NCBI RefSeq assembly: GCF_014194975.1
Contig: NZ_JACIAY010000008.1
Span: 154,550-218,549 of the forward strand
Length of the DNA: 64,000 nt
Direction: 5' to 3'
Source: Sphingomonas sp. BK580
GTDB taxonomy: Bacteria; Pseudomonadota; Alphaproteobacteria; Sphingomonadales; Sphingomonadaceae
Both the position numbers and the translations under genes were made by a program. Positions 27,061 through 36,563 of this stretch are shown here, one piece after another. Within the stretch, counting starts at the first letter, position 1, and each line of letters begins with the position of its first letter. The notes beneath the pieces were generated by a model, which had not been told where the DNA came from, did not search any database, and saw only the letters and a program-made list of their open reading frames with translations.

Positions 27061-27597
27061 ATGATCGACGAGCTCATCGACGCGGTGATCGACCGCGAGG
27101 GCGGCTATGTCCGCCATCCCGCCGACCGCGGCGGCGCGACCCGCTACGGCATCACCGAGGCGGTCGCGCGTGCCAACGGCTATGTCGGCGACATGCGCCA
27201 GTTCGCGCGCCCCGCCGCGGCGGCGATCTATCGCCGCGCCTATTGGCAGCAGCCCGGCCTCGACCGAGTCGCGACGCGCGCGCCCACGCTCGCCGCCGAG
27301 CTGTTCGACACCGGCGTCAACATGGGGCCCGCGACCGCGGTGACCTTCCTCCAGCGCGCGCTCAACGCGCTCAACCGCGGTGCCCGCGACTATCCCGACG
27401 TGCCGCTCGACGGCCGCGTCGGCCCGGCGACGCTCGCCGCGTTGGATCGCTTCCTCGCCACCCGCGGCGCGGCGGCGCAGGCGGTGCTGGTCAAGGCGAT
27501 CGACTCGCTGCAGGGCGAGCGCTACCTGTCGCTCGCCGAGAAGCGCCCCGCCGACGAGGCGTTCCTGTACGGCTGGCTCGCCCAGCGTGTCGGCTGA
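27061..27597 (+). CDS. glycosyl hydrolase 108 family endolysin
   Basis: 178 aa. The GH108 lysozyme-like catalytic region is at the N terminus with the family motif DREGGYVRHPADRGGATRYG (catalytic Glu in EGGY), then a YWQQPGLDR stretch and ELFDTGVNMGP. A peptidoglycan-binding segment (DGRVGPATLAALDRFL) occupies the C-terminal half. AGGAGG lies 6 bases before the ATG. No signal peptide, so release would depend on the holin encoded 13 bases downstream. Comparable endolysin-holin pairs lyse cells to release gene transfer agents in Rhodobacter. Confidence 0.9.
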   Translation: MIDELIDAVIDREGGYVRHPADRGGATRYGITEAVARANGYVGDMRQFARPAAAAIYRRAYWQQPGLDRVATRAPTLAAELFDTGVNMGPATAVTFLQRALNALNRGARDYPDVPLDGRVGPATLAALDRFLATRGAAAQAVLVKAIDSLQGERYLSLAEKRPADEAFLYGWLAQRVG

Positions 27598-27610
27598 GGG
27601 GGAGGGCGAC

Positions 27611-28018
27611 ATGGCACTTCTCGACGGACTGGTCGCGCCGGTCGCTGGCCTGCTCGACAAGCTGATCCCGGACCCGCGCGCGCGCGAGGCGGCGAAGCTG
27701 GAGCTGCTGCGGCTCCAGGGCACGCAGGAGCTCGAGCAGGTCAAGGCGCAGCTCGCCGCGGTGGTGGCGGAGGCGCAGTCGGCCGATCCTTGGACCAGCC
27801 GGGCGCGGCCGAGCTTCCTCTACGTGATGTACGCGCTGCTGCTGTGGAGCATCCCGATGGGCCTGATCGCGGCGACCCGGCCCGACATGGCGAGCGCGAT
27901 CGCGCGCGGCATGAACGCCTATCTCGCCGGGCTGCCCGAGCCGCTCTACACGCTCTTCGCCACGGGCTATCTCGGCTACACCGTGGCGCGCGAGTGGGGC
28001 AAGGCGAAGGGACGGTGA
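27611..28018 (+). CDS. holin of the 3TM (gene transfer agent release) family
   Basis: 135 aa. An amphipathic Lys/Glu-rich N-terminal half (KLELLRLQGTQELEQVKAQL) precedes the conserved DPWTSRARPSFLYVMYALLL segment, then further hydrophobic stretches (MGLIAATRP; LYTLFATGYLGYTVAREWGK). This layout matches the GTA_holin_3TM family. It sits 13 bases after the GH108 endolysin gene, with GGGAGGGCGAC before the ATG, forming a two-gene lysis cassette. No phage structural genes are in the window. Confidence 0.85.
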   Translation: MALLDGLVAPVAGLLDKLIPDPRAREAAKLELLRLQGTQELEQVKAQLAAVVAEAQSADPWTSRARPSFLYVMYALLLWSIPMGLIAATRPDMASAIARGMNAYLAGLPEPLYTLFATGYLGYTVAREWGKAKGR

Positions 28019-28026
28019 CCTTCTAA

Positions 28027-28160
28027 TCCTCCCCGGTACGGGGAGGGGGCCGCCGGCGTAGCCGGTGGTGGAGGGGGGCCTCCGCAGACGCCGCGCTGCG
28101 AGGAGAGCCCTCTCCACCACCGCTCCGCGGCGGTCCCCCTCCCCGCAAGGCAGGGAGGAT
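28027..28160. repeat. R1 palindromic repeat (well-preserved copy)
   Basis: 134 bp. Begins TCCTCCCCGGTACGGGGAGG, has the hairpin CCGCCGGCGTAGCCGG with GGTGGTGGAGGGG, and ends with CTCCACCACCGC, GGTCCCCCTCCCCGC and AGGGAGGA, the reverse complement pattern. It lies immediately after the holin gene and before a convergent small ORF, and could serve as a bidirectional terminator. Confidence 0.9.
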
Positions 28161-28164
28161 CTAT

Positions 28165-28353
28165 TCACCCGTGTCGCATCAGCCGCTGGGGGTCGGGTGG
28201 CAGGCGCATGTGCGCGCCGTGCGCCGCCTCGAGATACTGGGTCGCCATCTGGTAATGCGCCTGGCAGACCGCGTGGCTCTGGGCCTCGGCGGCCAGCTTG
28301 AGTTCGGCTTCGGCGCGGCTCTGGAAGTACAGCCGGTCCCTGTCGGTAATCAT
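28165..28353 (-). CDS. small hypothetical protein
   Basis: 62 aa: charged, helical, single domain ([20 protein letters not shown], then [14 protein letters not shown]). It resembles short conserved sphingomonad proteins that I recall only as hypothetical. It ends next to an R1 repeat and starts 124 bases from the divergent hslV. Function unknown. Confidence 0.6.
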   Translation of the reverse strand: MITDRDRLYFQSRAEAELKLAAEAQSHAVCQAHYQMATQYLEAAHGAHMRLPPDPQRLMRHG

Positions 28354-28440
28354 CGCTACTCACTCTCCGGCACCCGCTATGCCGCGGTTCGCGCCGTCCT
28401 GCCACAGCGTGGGTTACCGATTTCGTCCTTTCCGGGCACA

Positions 28441-28470
28441 CTTGCCGACACCCCGCCACGGTCCCCATAT
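28441..28470 (+). promoter_or_regulatory. candidate RpoH (heat-shock) promoter of hslV
   Basis: CTTG at 28441-28444 and CCCCATAT at 28463-28470, separated by 18 bases, match the alphaproteobacterial RpoH consensus (CTTG, 17-18 bases, CYTATNT) with one mismatch in the -10. The -10 ends only 7 bases before the hslV ATG at 28478, so transcription would start at or next to the start codon. No ribosome binding site is seen, consistent with a leaderless mRNA. Confidence 0.5.
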
Positions 28471-28477
28471 CGCGCGC

Positions 28478-29044
28478 ATGAGCGGGAACGATCCACACGC
28501 CGCGCCGGTCTGGCACGGCACTACCATCCTATCGGTTCGACGCGGCGGCAAGGTCGTCGTGGTCGGCGACGGCCAGGTCTCGATGGGGCAGACCGTCATG
28601 AAGCCCAACGCGCGCAAGGTCCGCACCCTGGGCGACGGCAAGGTGATCGGCGGTTTCGCCGGCGCCACCGCCGACGCCTTCACCTTGTTCGAGCGGCTCG
28701 AGGCCAAGCTGGAGCGCCACGGCGGCCACCTGATGCGCGCCGCGGTCGAGCTGGCCAAGGACTGGCGCACCGACAAATACCTGCGCAACCTGGAGGCGAT
28801 GATGATCGTCGCCGACAAGGACGTGACGCTGATCCTCACCGGCAACGGCGACGTGCTCGAGCCCGAGGCGGGGATCGCCGCGATCGGATCGGGCGGCAAT
28901 TACGCGCTCGCCGCGGCGCGCGCACTGGTCGACTACGAGCAGGACGCCGAGATGATCTGCCGCCGCGCGATGGCGATCGCCGCGGAGGTGTGCGTCTACA
29001 CCAACGACCGGCTGACGATCGAGACGCTCGACAGCGCGAACTGA
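28478..29044 (+). CDS. hslV: ATP-dependent protease proteolytic subunit HslV (ClpQ)
   Basis: 188 aa. N-terminal-nucleophile protease; the propeptide ([14 protein letters not shown]) is followed by TTILSVRR, whose first Thr becomes the catalytic residue. [21 protein letters not shown] and [19 protein letters not shown] match the family. It forms a double hexamer capped by HslU, encoded 66 bases downstream. A heat-shock promoter candidate lies directly upstream with no room for a leader. Confidence 0.95.
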   Translation: MSGNDPHAAPVWHGTTILSVRRGGKVVVVGDGQVSMGQTVMKPNARKVRTLGDGKVIGGFAGATADAFTLFERLEAKLERHGGHLMRAAVELAKDWRTDKYLRNLEAMMIVADKDVTLILTGNGDVLEPEAGIAAIGSGGNYALAAARALVDYEQDAEMICRRAMAIAAEVCVYTNDRLTIETLDSAN

Positions 29045-29110
29045 GCCGCGCGCGACAGTGCGCAGCGACTCAACTTACTCAACATTCGCCGACGAAGGCT
29101 TTGAATCTAC

Positions 29111-30412
29111 ATGAACGATAATCTGACCCCCAAGGCGATCGTCGCCGCGCTCGACGCGCACATCATCGGCCAGAAGGAGGCCAAGCGCGCGGTCGCGGTG
29201 GCGCTGCGCAACCGCTGGCGGCGGCAGAAGCTGTCGCCCGACCTGCGCGACGAGGTCACGCCCAAGAACATCCTGATGATCGGGCCGACCGGCTGCGGCA
29301 AGACCGAGATCAGCCGCCGCCTTGCCAAGCTGGCCGACGCGCCCTTCGTCAAGGTCGAGGCGACCAAGTTCACCGAGGTCGGCTATGTCGGTCGCGACGT
29401 CGAGCAGATCGCGCGCGACCTCGTCGAGGAGGCGGTTCGCCTCGAGAAGGAACGCCGCCGACTCGCGGTGAAGGACAAGGCCGAGGCCGCGGCGATGGAC
29501 CGGCTGCTCGACGCGCTGGTGGGCAAGGACTCGAGCCAGGCGACGCGCGAGAGCTTCAAGCAGCGCTTCCGCGACGGGCATCTGTCCGAGACCGAGATCG
29601 AGCTGGAGCTCCAGCAGGCGCCGCAGATGCCGTTCGAGCTGCCCGGCGGGCAGGGCTCGGTGGGCATGATCAACCTGTCCGAGATGATGGGCAAGGCGTT
29701 CGGCGGCGGGCCGAAGCAGCGGCGCAAACTGCTGGTGCCCGCGGCGTGGGAGAAGCTCGTCGAGGAGGAGGCGGACAAGCGCCTCGACCAGGACGAGGTC
29801 AGCCGGGTCGCACTGGCCGACGCCGAGGCCAACGGCATCGTCTTCCTCGACGAGATCGACAAGATCGCGGTGAGCGACGTGCGCGGCGGCTCGGTCAGCC
29901 GCGAGGGCGTGCAGCGCGACCTGCTGCCGCTGATCGAGGGCACGACGGTGTCGACGAAGTACGGCCCGATGAAGACCGACCATATCCTCTTCATCGCGTC
30001 GGGCGCCTTCCACGTCGCCAAGCCGAGCGACCTGCTGCCCGAGCTGCAGGGCCGGCTGCCGATCCGGGTCGAGCTCAAGGGGCTGACGGAGGACGATTTC
30101 GTCGCGATCCTGTCGGACACCAAGGCGTCGCTGCCGGCGCAGTATCGCGCGCTGATCGCGACCGAGGGCGTCGACGTGAGCTTCACCGAGGACGGCATCC
30201 GCGCGGTGGCGCGGATCGCGGCGGAGGTGAACGGCGAGATCGAGAATATCGGCGCGCGCCGGCTCCAGACCGTGATGGAGAAACTGCTCGAGGAGGTGAG
30301 CTTCGACGCCGAGGACCGCTCGGGCGAGGCGCTGGTGGTCGACGCCGCCTATGTCGACAGGCAGCTGGCGAGCGTGGCGCGCAACTCGGACCTCAGCCGC
30401 TTCGTGCTGTGA
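29111..30412 (+). CDS. hslU: ATP-dependent protease ATPase subunit HslU (ClpY)
   Basis: 433 aa, normal length. AAA+ unfoldase partner of HslV. Walker [11 protein letters not shown] is at about residues 58-67, the pore loop GYVGRD follows, the I domain occupies roughly residues 110-240, Walker B is [10 protein letters not shown], and the C-terminal tail ending SRFVL inserts into HslV. It forms an operon with hslV. Confidence 0.96.
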   Translation: MNDNLTPKAIVAALDAHIIGQKEAKRAVAVALRNRWRRQKLSPDLRDEVTPKNILMIGPTGCGKTEISRRLAKLADAPFVKVEATKFTEVGYVGRDVEQIARDLVEEAVRLEKERRRLAVKDKAEAAAMDRLLDALVGKDSSQATRESFKQRFRDGHLSETEIELELQQAPQMPFELPGGQGSVGMINLSEMMGKAFGGGPKQRRKLLVPAAWEKLVEEEADKRLDQDEVSRVALADAEANGIVFLDEIDKIAVSDVRGGSVSREGVQRDLLPLIEGTTVSTKYGPMKTDHILFIASGAFHVAKPSDLLPELQGRLPIRVELKGLTEDDFVAILSDTKASLPAQYRALIATEGVDVSFTEDGIRAVARIAAEVNGEIENIGARRLQTVMEKLLEEVSFDAEDRSGEALVVDAAYVDRQLASVARNSDLSRFVL

Positions 30413-30480
30413 GGCGCGGGGAAGCGTTGGGGCGGGGGGCGTGGGGTGCGGGGACGTTGAAGGTGCCCTACACTACGCAC

Positions 30481-30570
30481 CCCCCCGGCGAACGCCGGAG
30501 TCCAGCTGGGAAGGCCGTAGTGGGACTCATCGACGTCCCCTACCTGGACCCAGGCGTCCGCCGGGGTGAC
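30481..30570. repeat. R2 palindromic repeat between hslU and pgeF
   Basis: CCCCCCGGCGAACGCCGGAG with TCCAGCTGGG on the left is answered by ACCTGGACCC and CGTCCGCCGGGGTGAC on the right, an imperfect inverted repeat of about 90 bp. It lies between two convergent genes and may act as a bidirectional terminator. Confidence 0.65.
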
Positions 30571-30602
30571 GCTCGGGGAGGGGCTAGGGAGCCCCCCAGC
30601 AC

Positions 30603-31361
30603 TCAGCCCACCGCGATGATCGCGATCTGGCGGCCGTAGCCCGGCTCGCCGCGATGCGTCGAGCGGCGGTAACTGAAGAAGCGGCGCTCGTCGGCGTAGG
30701 TGTCGAGGCCCAGCGTCTCGACCCGCACCACCCCCGCCGCGGCGAGCCGGTGCGCGACATAGCCCTCGAGGTCGAAGCGCGCGTGCCCCGCGCCGCCGTC
30801 GGCGAAGAAGCGCTCGTTGGCGGCGTCGTCGTCGAGGAAGCGCGCGCGGAAGCCCGCGTCCACCTCGTAGCTGGCGCGCGCGATGCACGGGCCGACCGCG
30901 GCGACGATCCGCTCGCGCGCGGCGCCCAGCGCCTCCATCGCCGCGACGGTGACGTCGGTCACGCCCGCCAGCGCCCCCTTCCACCCCGCGTGCGCGGCGC
31001 CGACCACGCCGGCGGCCGGATCGGCGAGCAGCACCGGGGCGCAGTCGGCGGTGACCACGCCGAGCGCCAGGCCGCGCGTCGCGGTGGCGAGCGCGTCGGC
31101 GCGCGGCCGCTCGGCGAAGGGTGCGTCGACCGTCACGCAGTCGGCGGAATGCACCTGATAGGGCGTCAGCAGACACGTCCCCGGCGCTACTGTCGCCAGC
31201 GCCGCCGCCCGGTTGGCCAGGACCGCGGCGGGATCGTCGTCCGAGCCGAGCCCGCAGTTGAGCCCGGCGTACCGCCCTTCCGACACGCCGTCGGCGCGGC
31301 CGAGGAAGCCGTGCGGCACCGCGCCGAGCAGCCGCGCGCGGAAGGGCTGAGGCGCGGTCAC
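30603..31361 (-). CDS. pgeF: peptidoglycan editing factor/purine nucleosidase, laccase-domain protein
   Basis: 252 aa. YfiH/YlmD family (COG1496). LNCGLGSDDDP, QVHSADCV with the first zinc His, TADCAPVLL with the Cys, and HAGWKGALAGV with the second His are the metal-binding signatures. Family members act on purine nucleosides and, in E. coli, prevent L-Ser misincorporation in peptidoglycan stems. The GTG start at 31361 overlaps the upstream acetyltransferase stop (GTGA). Last gene of the lgt-midA-GNAT-pgeF operon. Confidence 0.9.
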   Translation of the reverse strand: MTAPQPFRARLLGAVPHGFLGRADGVSEGRYAGLNCGLGSDDDPAAVLANRAAALATVAPGTCLLTPYQVHSADCVTVDAPFAERPRADALATATRGLALGVVTADCAPVLLADPAAGVVGAAHAGWKGALAGVTDVTVAAMEALGAARERIVAAVGPCIARASYEVDAGFRARFLDDDAANERFFADGGAGHARFDLEGYVAHRLAAAGVVRVETLGLDTYADERRFFSYRRSTHRGEPGYGRQIAIIAVG

Positions 31362-31873
31362 AGCGCGCGGCGCATCACGACGTCCTCGTCGGCGTGGTCG
31401 CCGACCATGAACTGGTACGGGCCGACGTCCTCGAAGCCGTATTTGGCGTAGAAGCGTCGCGCGCGGTGGTTGTCGGTGAACACCGACAGGTAGATCGCCT
31501 GGTGCCCGCGCCGGCGCGCCTCCGCCAGTGCCCATTCCATCATCTCGGGCCCGAGCCCCGAGCCCTGCCACGGCTGGAGCAGGTAGAATTGCCGCAGCTC
31601 GATCGCGCCCTCGGGCGGGGTGAAGGGCAACTTGGGCGGCCCGAGCTTGATGTAGCCCACCGCGACATGTCCCATCTCGACGATCTGCACCGCATAGGCC
31701 GGGTCGGCGACCTCGCGCGCCCAGTCCTCGGGCGTGTGCTGCTCGAGGAAGGTGGCGAGGTCGGCGGCCGAGTAGAGCGTGCCGAACGTCTCGGTGAAGG
31801 TGGCGCGCGCCACGCCGGCGAGGCTGGCGGCATCGTCGACCGTCGCGGGACGGAGCGTCGGACGCGGCATCAT
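31358..31873 (-). CDS. GNAT family N-acetyltransferase
   Basis: 171 aa. GNAT fold: an N-terminal RPATVDDAASLAGVARATF, LRQFYLLQPWQGSGLGPEMM covering the acetyl-CoA loop (QGSGLG is the Q/RxxGxG/A motif), and AIYLSVFTDNHRARRFYAKYG at the C terminus. Acceptor unknown. The ATG at 31873 overlaps the midA stop (ATGA), and its own stop overlaps pgeF. Embedded in a four-gene minus-strand operon. Confidence 0.88.
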   Translation of the reverse strand: MMPRPTLRPATVDDAASLAGVARATFTETFGTLYSAADLATFLEQHTPEDWAREVADPAYAVQIVEMGHVAVGYIKLGPPKLPFTPPEGAIELRQFYLLQPWQGSGLGPEMMEWALAEARRRGHQAIYLSVFTDNHRARRFYAKYGFEDVGPYQFMVGDHADEDVVMRRAL

Positions 31874-32889
31874 GCGAAGCCCGCCGGGCGCGGCCATTGG
31901 TCGTGAGTCACGGCGATCACCTTGAACAACTCCCCCATCTGCTCGACCAACCGGTCGCGATCCTGTGTCACCCGTGCGCCGAGCGCCGCGGCGCGCTGGT
32001 CGATGCCGAGCGCGCGCAGGAAGCCGCCCTGGCCGACCGGCCCGTCGAGCCGCGCGCCCGAGGCGGTCGCGACCAGCCCCAAGGTCGCCAGGTCGACGTG
32101 CGCGGTGAGGTCCTGCTCGCCCGGCGCCTCGAACGGGTTGGCGAAGGCGTGCGCGCGCACCGCCTGGAGCGTGTCGCCGATCGCCGGGCCCTCGTAGCCA
32201 TAGTCGATCACCAGCGCGGCGCCACCCTGCGCGACGATCCGTGCGGCGAGGTCGGCCATCACCGCGACGCCGGCGGGCGAGGTCTCGATCACCGCGCCCG
32301 GCGCGGCGTCGCGCAACGCCGGCGGCACGATCGTGTCGGGCACCGCGGCACCCGCGATCGGCACGAACAGCGTGTCCTGGCACGCCACCAGCCGCTCGTG
32401 CCAGGCGTCGGCGCGGCGCACGAGCTGGCGGATCGGCAGCGCGTCGAAGAACTCGTTGGCCACCACGAGCAGCGGCACGTCCTCGGGCAGCGTGTTGAGC
32501 GAGTCGTGCCACGTCGCGCCGGGCAGCCGCTCCGCCTGGGCGGCGCGCAGCGTCGCGCTGGTCTCGACCAGGTGGATCGAGGGCGTCAGCCCGGCCCGCG
32601 CCATCACGCGCAGCGCGTCGGCGCTGAGCGTGCCGCGGCCGGGGCCGAGCTCGACCCAGGCGACGGCGGGGCGACCCGCGCGGTCCCACAGGTCGGCCGC
32701 CCAGGCGCCGATCAGCTCGCCGAACATCTGGCTGATCTCGGGCGCGGTGGTGAAGTCGCCCGCCGTGCCGAGCGGGTCGCGCGTCGCGTAATAATGCGCG
32801 TTGGCGGCGGCCATGAACTGGCTGACCGGGATCGGTCCGCCCAGCGTGATCGCGCGCGCCAGCCGCTCGGCGAGCAGCGGCTCGCTCAC
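31870..32889 (-). CDS. SAM-dependent methyltransferase, MidA/NDUFAF7 family
   Basis: 339 aa. The N terminus [22 protein letters not shown] and [20 protein letters not shown] are signature segments of the COG1565 family; the SAM-binding motif is [17 protein letters not shown], then [13 protein letters not shown] and [15 protein letters not shown]7 methylates an arginine of complex I subunit NDUFS2 in mitochondria; the bacterial role is presumed similar. GTG start overlaps the lgt stop by four bases. Confidence 0.88.
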   Translation of the reverse strand: MSEPLLAERLARAITLGGPIPVSQFMAAANAHYYATRDPLGTAGDFTTAPEISQMFGELIGAWAADLWDRAGRPAVAWVELGPGRGTLSADALRVMARAGLTPSIHLVETSATLRAAQAERLPGATWHDSLNTLPEDVPLLVVANEFFDALPIRQLVRRADAWHERLVACQDTLFVPIAGAAVPDTIVPPALRDAAPGAVIETSPAGVAVMADLAARIVAQGGAALVIDYGYEGPAIGDTLQAVRAHAFANPFEAPGEQDLTAHVDLATLGLVATASGARLDGPVGQGGFLRALGIDQRAAALGARVTQDRDRLVEQMGELFKVIAVTHDQWPRPAGFA

Positions 32890-33788
32890 GCCACGCTGTC
32901 CAGCCCGACGGTGGGCTCGACGCGCTGGCGGCGGCGCGGCGCGGTGACGATCAGCGCGACGCCGGCGAGGATCATCGGCACGCACAGCCACTGGCCCATG
33001 TGCAGCCCGGTGTGCTCGGCGAAGGCGCGCAGCTGTGCGTCGGGCTCGCGGAAGAACTCGACGGTGAAGCGCGCCACGCCGTAGCCGGCGAGGAACAGGC
33101 CGACCAACTTGCCCGGCTGGTAGCGCGCGTCGGTCCGCCAGAAGAAGAACCCCAGCAGCAGGAACAAGGCGATGCCCTCGAGCCCCGCCTCGTAGAGCTG
33201 GCTGGGGTGACGCGCCGGCTCGGGCACGCCATAGGGGACGGTGCGCTCGAACACGATCGCCCAGGGCACGTTCGCGGGCTTGCCCCACAGCTCGCCGTTG
33301 ACGAAGTTGGCGAGCCGCCCGAAGAACAGGCCGAAGGGCACCGCGCAGGCGACATAGTCGTGGACGCGCAGCCAGTTGAGCCCGTTCTTCCGGGCGAACC
33401 AGATGAGGCCGAGCGAGGTGCCGATCACGCCGCCGTGGAACGACATGCCGCCGTCCCACAGCCGCAGGATCGACAGCGGCCGCGTCAGCATCTCGGGCGC
33501 GTAGAACAGGACGTAGCCGATCCGCCCGCCCAGGATGATCCCGAGCGTGGCGTAGAAGACGAGGTCGTCGGCGTGGCGGCGCGCCATCGGCGCGCCGGGC
33601 TGGGCCAGCAATTTGAGCAGATACCACCAGCCGACGACGATGCCCGCGATATAAGCCAGACTGTACCAGCGGAGCGTGAAGACGCCGATCGAGAAGACGT
33701 CGGGGTGCAGCCCGAGATCGGCGAAACGGACGTGGCCGGTGGCGGCGCCGGCACCCGGAACGGCAGCGGCGAGGGCGGACAGGATCAA
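32886..33788 (-). CDS. lgt: prolipoprotein diacylglyceryl transferase
   Basis: 300 aa from the chosen start. Inner-membrane enzyme that adds diacylglycerol to lipobox cysteines. About seven hydrophobic segments; signature motifs are [23 protein letters not shown], and the Lgt signature [13 protein letters not shown], plus [13 protein letters not shown]. The frame is open to an ATG at 33833, but a TTG at 33788 has a better site (GAAGGGGA) and leaves 65 bp for the divergent gene, so I prefer it; the ATG would give 315 aa. First gene of the operon. Confidence 0.9.
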   Translation of the reverse strand: MILSALAAAVPGAGAATGHVRFADLGLHPDVFSIGVFTLRWYSLAYIAGIVVGWWYLLKLLAQPGAPMARRHADDLVFYATLGIILGGRIGYVLFYAPEMLTRPLSILRLWDGGMSFHGGVIGTSLGLIWFARKNGLNWLRVHDYVACAVPFGLFFGRLANFVNGELWGKPANVPWAIVFERTVPYGVPEPARHPSQLYEAGLEGIALFLLLGFFFWRTDARYQPGKLVGLFLAGYGVARFTVEFFREPDAQLRAFAEHTGLHMGQWLCVPMILAGVALIVTAPRRRQRVEPTVGLDSVA

Positions 33789-33853
33789 GGCTTTCCCCTT
33801 CTCAATGGCGCCTGCATAAGGGGAGGAAAGCATAGAACCAAGCGGAGAGAGTG

Positions 33854-35584
33854 ATGGCTTCCGAGCTCGACCGGCGGATGGACGCGGTGATGGCGGCGCT
33901 GACCGGCGAGGGTGGCCAGCTACCGCTCGGACAAGTCGAGCGTTTCGGCCTTACGCTGCCGATGATCGCCGCCGCGCCGCCGACGCTGCCCGCCTATTTC
34001 GCGCATTTCTGCCAGCAGCACCGCGAGGTCGAGTTCCTGATCGCCGGCGACGAGCGGCTGAGCTTCGGCACCGTCCACGATCTCGCGACTCGCACCGCGC
34101 GCGCGCTGGTCGCTGGCTACGGCGTGCGCCGCGGTGACCGGGTGGCGATCGCGGCGCGCAACTCGCCGTCGTGGATCGTGCTCTACATGGCGATCATCAT
34201 GGCCGGCGGCGTGGCGACGCTGCTCAACGGCTGGTGGCAGGCCGAGGAGATGGCCGCCGCGCTCGACGAGGTCGAGGTCGCGCTGGTGTTCGCCGACGCA
34301 CCGCGCGCGCGCCGGCTCGCCGCCATACCGGGCGGGGCGGCGGTGCGGGTCGAGATGTTCGACGATCTCCAGCCGATCGAGACCGCGCTCGCCGAGGTGC
34401 TGGCGCACGCCGAGGACGATCTCGGCGACGGCGCCGGCGCGGTTCTCCCCGCGCTGAGCGGAGACGATCACGCCACGATCCTGTTCACCTCGGGCTCGAC
34501 CGGGCGCTCGAAGGGAGCGCTGTCGACGCACCGCCAGGTGCTGCAGGGCACGTTCAATTTCCTCGCCTCGGCGCTGATGATGATGGGGATCGCGGCGCAG
34601 GACGGGGCGCTGACGGGGCTGCAACCGGCGACCCTGCTCAACCTGCCGCTGTTCCATGTCACCGCGATGGTGCCGACGTTGCTCCAGAGCTTCGCGATGG
34701 GGCGCAAGCTGGTGCTGATGCCCAAATGGGACGCCGAGGAGGCGATGCGGCTGATCGAGCGCGAGAAGGTGACCTATTTCGTCGGCGTGCCGCTGATGAG
34801 CTACGAGATGGTCAACCACCCCGAGCGCGCGCGCTACGATCTCTCGACCGTCACCGACTTCGCCGCGGGTGGCGCCCCCCGCCCGGTCGAGCATGTCCGC
34901 CGGCTCGACGCCGAGCTGACCGGGGCGCCGCTGATCGGCTACGGCCTCACCGAGACCAACGCGATCGGCACCGGCAACTGGCGCAGCAACTATCTGGCCA
35001 AGCCGGACAGCGCCGGCCGCGCCTCGGCGCCGCTGGTCGAGCTGGCGATCCTGGCCGAGGACGGCACCGCGCTCGCCCAGGGCGTGACGGGCGAGATCGG
35101 CATCCGCTCGGCCGCCAACTTCCAGGAATATTGGGGCCGACCCGACGACACCGCGGCGGCCTTCACCGGCGACGGCTTCTTCCGCACCGGCGACCTCGGC
35201 TATCTCGATGAGGACGGCTATCTCTTCATCGTCGACCGCAAAAAGGACATCATCATCCGCGGTGGCGAGAACATCAGCTGCCAGGAGGTCGAGGCCGCGC
35301 TCTACGCGCACCCGCTGGTCGCCGAGGCGGCGGTGTTCGGGCTCCCGGACGCGCGCTACGGCGAGGTGCCGGGCGCGGTGGTGCATCTCGGCGAGCCGGG
35401 CGGTGTGGCGTGCGAGGACCTTCTCGCCTTCCTCGCGCAGCACGTCGCGGCTTTCAAGGTGCCCGCCCGACTGTGGATCGAGGATGCGCCGCTGCCGCGG
35501 CTGGGGACGGAGAAGATCGATAAGATCGCGCTGCGCCGCCGCTATCGCGCGGTCGCCGAGACCGAGGCGGCGGCGGCGGCGTGA
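33854..35584 (+). CDS. acyl-CoA synthetase (AMP-forming, ANL superfamily)
   Basis: 576 aa. Class I adenylating enzyme that activates a carboxylic acid to its CoA thioester. Motif A3 appears as [15 protein letters not shown] (~residues 212-226), A5 as [10 protein letters not shown]7-A8 as [33 protein letters not shown], and the catalytic Lys in [11 protein letters not shown] near the C terminus. No substrate-specific signature is recognised; medium or long fatty acid and aromatic acids are possible. GGAGAG precedes the ATG. Divergent from lgt. Confidence 0.9.
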   Translation: MASELDRRMDAVMAALTGEGGQLPLGQVERFGLTLPMIAAAPPTLPAYFAHFCQQHREVEFLIAGDERLSFGTVHDLATRTARALVAGYGVRRGDRVAIAARNSPSWIVLYMAIIMAGGVATLLNGWWQAEEMAAALDEVEVALVFADAPRARRLAAIPGGAAVRVEMFDDLQPIETALAEVLAHAEDDLGDGAGAVLPALSGDDHATILFTSGSTGRSKGALSTHRQVLQGTFNFLASALMMMGIAAQDGALTGLQPATLLNLPLFHVTAMVPTLLQSFAMGRKLVLMPKWDAEEAMRLIEREKVTYFVGVPLMSYEMVNHPERARYDLSTVTDFAAGGAPRPVEHVRRLDAELTGAPLIGYGLTETNAIGTGNWRSNYLAKPDSAGRASAPLVELAILAEDGTALAQGVTGEIGIRSAANFQEYWGRPDDTAAAFTGDGFFRTGDLGYLDEDGYLFIVDRKKDIIIRGGENISCQEVEAALYAHPLVAEAAVFGLPDARYGEVPGAVVHLGEPGGVACEDLLAFLAQHVAAFKVPARLWIEDAPLPRLGTEKIDKIALRRRYRAVAETEAAAAA

Positions 35585-35591
35585 CGTACTG

Positions 35592-35788
35592 ATCCTCCCC
35601 GCTCGCGACGAGGGGCGCGCGGGCGAGATCGTGTCCCCCGGACACGATCTTGACGGGCTGGGAGCACGCCGAAGCTCACACGCCCGCCGCAGGCCGGTGA
35701 TGGAGGAGGGCTATCACCGGCCTGCGCTCGCGGAGAGCTTCCTCCGTCAGCGCCGACGCGCTGCCACCTCCCCGCGAGCGAGGAGGAT
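35592..35788. repeat. R1-related palindromic repeat (long variant)
   Basis: About 197 bp between the acyl-CoA synthetase and GntR genes. The ends ATCCTCCCCGCTCGCGACGA and CCCCGCGAGCGAGGAGGAT are reverse complements. Inside are GATCGTGTCCCCCGGACACGATC, a perfect palindrome, and a GCAGGCCGGTGATGGAGGAG arm with partner near 35715. It looks like R1 with extra inserted sequence, as in the murE-murF copy. Confidence 0.7.
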
Positions 35789-35800
35789 GTACGGACGCCC

Positions 35801-36508
35801 TCACGCCCCCAGCGCGCGCTCGGTATCGAGCCCGGCCTGCGCGATCAGCCGCTCCGTCACGCCGCGCGCCGCACCCGCGTCGCCGTTGGCGATCGCCTCG
35901 AACAGTGCGCGGTGGAGCGGGATCGGGTCACGATACTGGAGCGGCACGCGATATTTGAAGAAGGTGGTCCAGCGTACCGCGGCGGCGATGCTGCTCGACA
36001 GGCTCACCAGCAGCTCGTTCCCGGTCGCCTCCAGGATCGCGGCGTGGAAGCGCTGGTCGGCGGCCTGCCCGTCCTGCGTGCGCAGGCCCTGCTGCGCCAT
36101 GACTTCCACCGCATGGCCCATGCGCGACAGCTGCGCCGCGCTGCGCTGGACCGCGGCGAGCTCGGCCGCGGCGGGCTCGACGATCATCCGCAGCTGGAAC
36201 AGGCTGCGCACGAAGCCGAGTGACGGCGCGCCCTCGAACATCCAGGCGAGCAACTCGGGGTCGAGCAGGTTCCACTGCGCGCGCTCGCGCACCCGCGTCC
36301 CCGCCTTGGGCCGGCTCTCCACCAGCCCCTTGGCGCTCAGCATGCGCAGCGACTCGCGGATGACGCTGCGTGACACGCCGAACTGGCCGGCAAGCTCCAG
36401 CTCTCCCGGCAGCACGGTACCAGTGGGATAGTGGCCCGTGACGATCGCGACCCCGAGCGTGCGCGCGAGCGTGACATGCGCGGGCCCTCGACGCTCTCCG
36501 TTCGCCAC
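35801..36508 (-). CDS. FadR-subfamily GntR transcriptional regulator
   Basis: 235 aa. An N-terminal winged helix-turn-helix (VLPGELELAGQFGVSRSVIRESLRMLSAKGLVESRPKAGTRV region) is followed by an FCD ligand-binding domain from about residue 95, with FRxRR-type helices (RSLFQLRMIVEPAAAELAA) and metal-site candidates (DQRFHAAIL, PLHRALFEAI). Such regulators respond to carboxylic acids or sugar acids. A perfect palindrome 56-70 bases upstream is a probable autoregulatory operator. No obvious target operon adjoins it, so it may regulate distant genes. Confidence 0.9.
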   Translation of the reverse strand: MANGERRGPAHVTLARTLGVAIVTGHYPTGTVLPGELELAGQFGVSRSVIRESLRMLSAKGLVESRPKAGTRVRERAQWNLLDPELLAWMFEGAPSLGFVRSLFQLRMIVEPAAAELAAVQRSAAQLSRMGHAVEVMAQQGLRTQDGQAADQRFHAAILEATGNELLVSLSSSIAAAVRWTTFFKYRVPLQYRDPIPLHRALFEAIANGDAGAARGVTERLIAQAGLDTERALGA

Positions 36509-36563
36509 TGCTCGTCTCCCTCCCGGAACGACAGTCTAGGCGGTCCCAAACCTGCGGCAAGCT

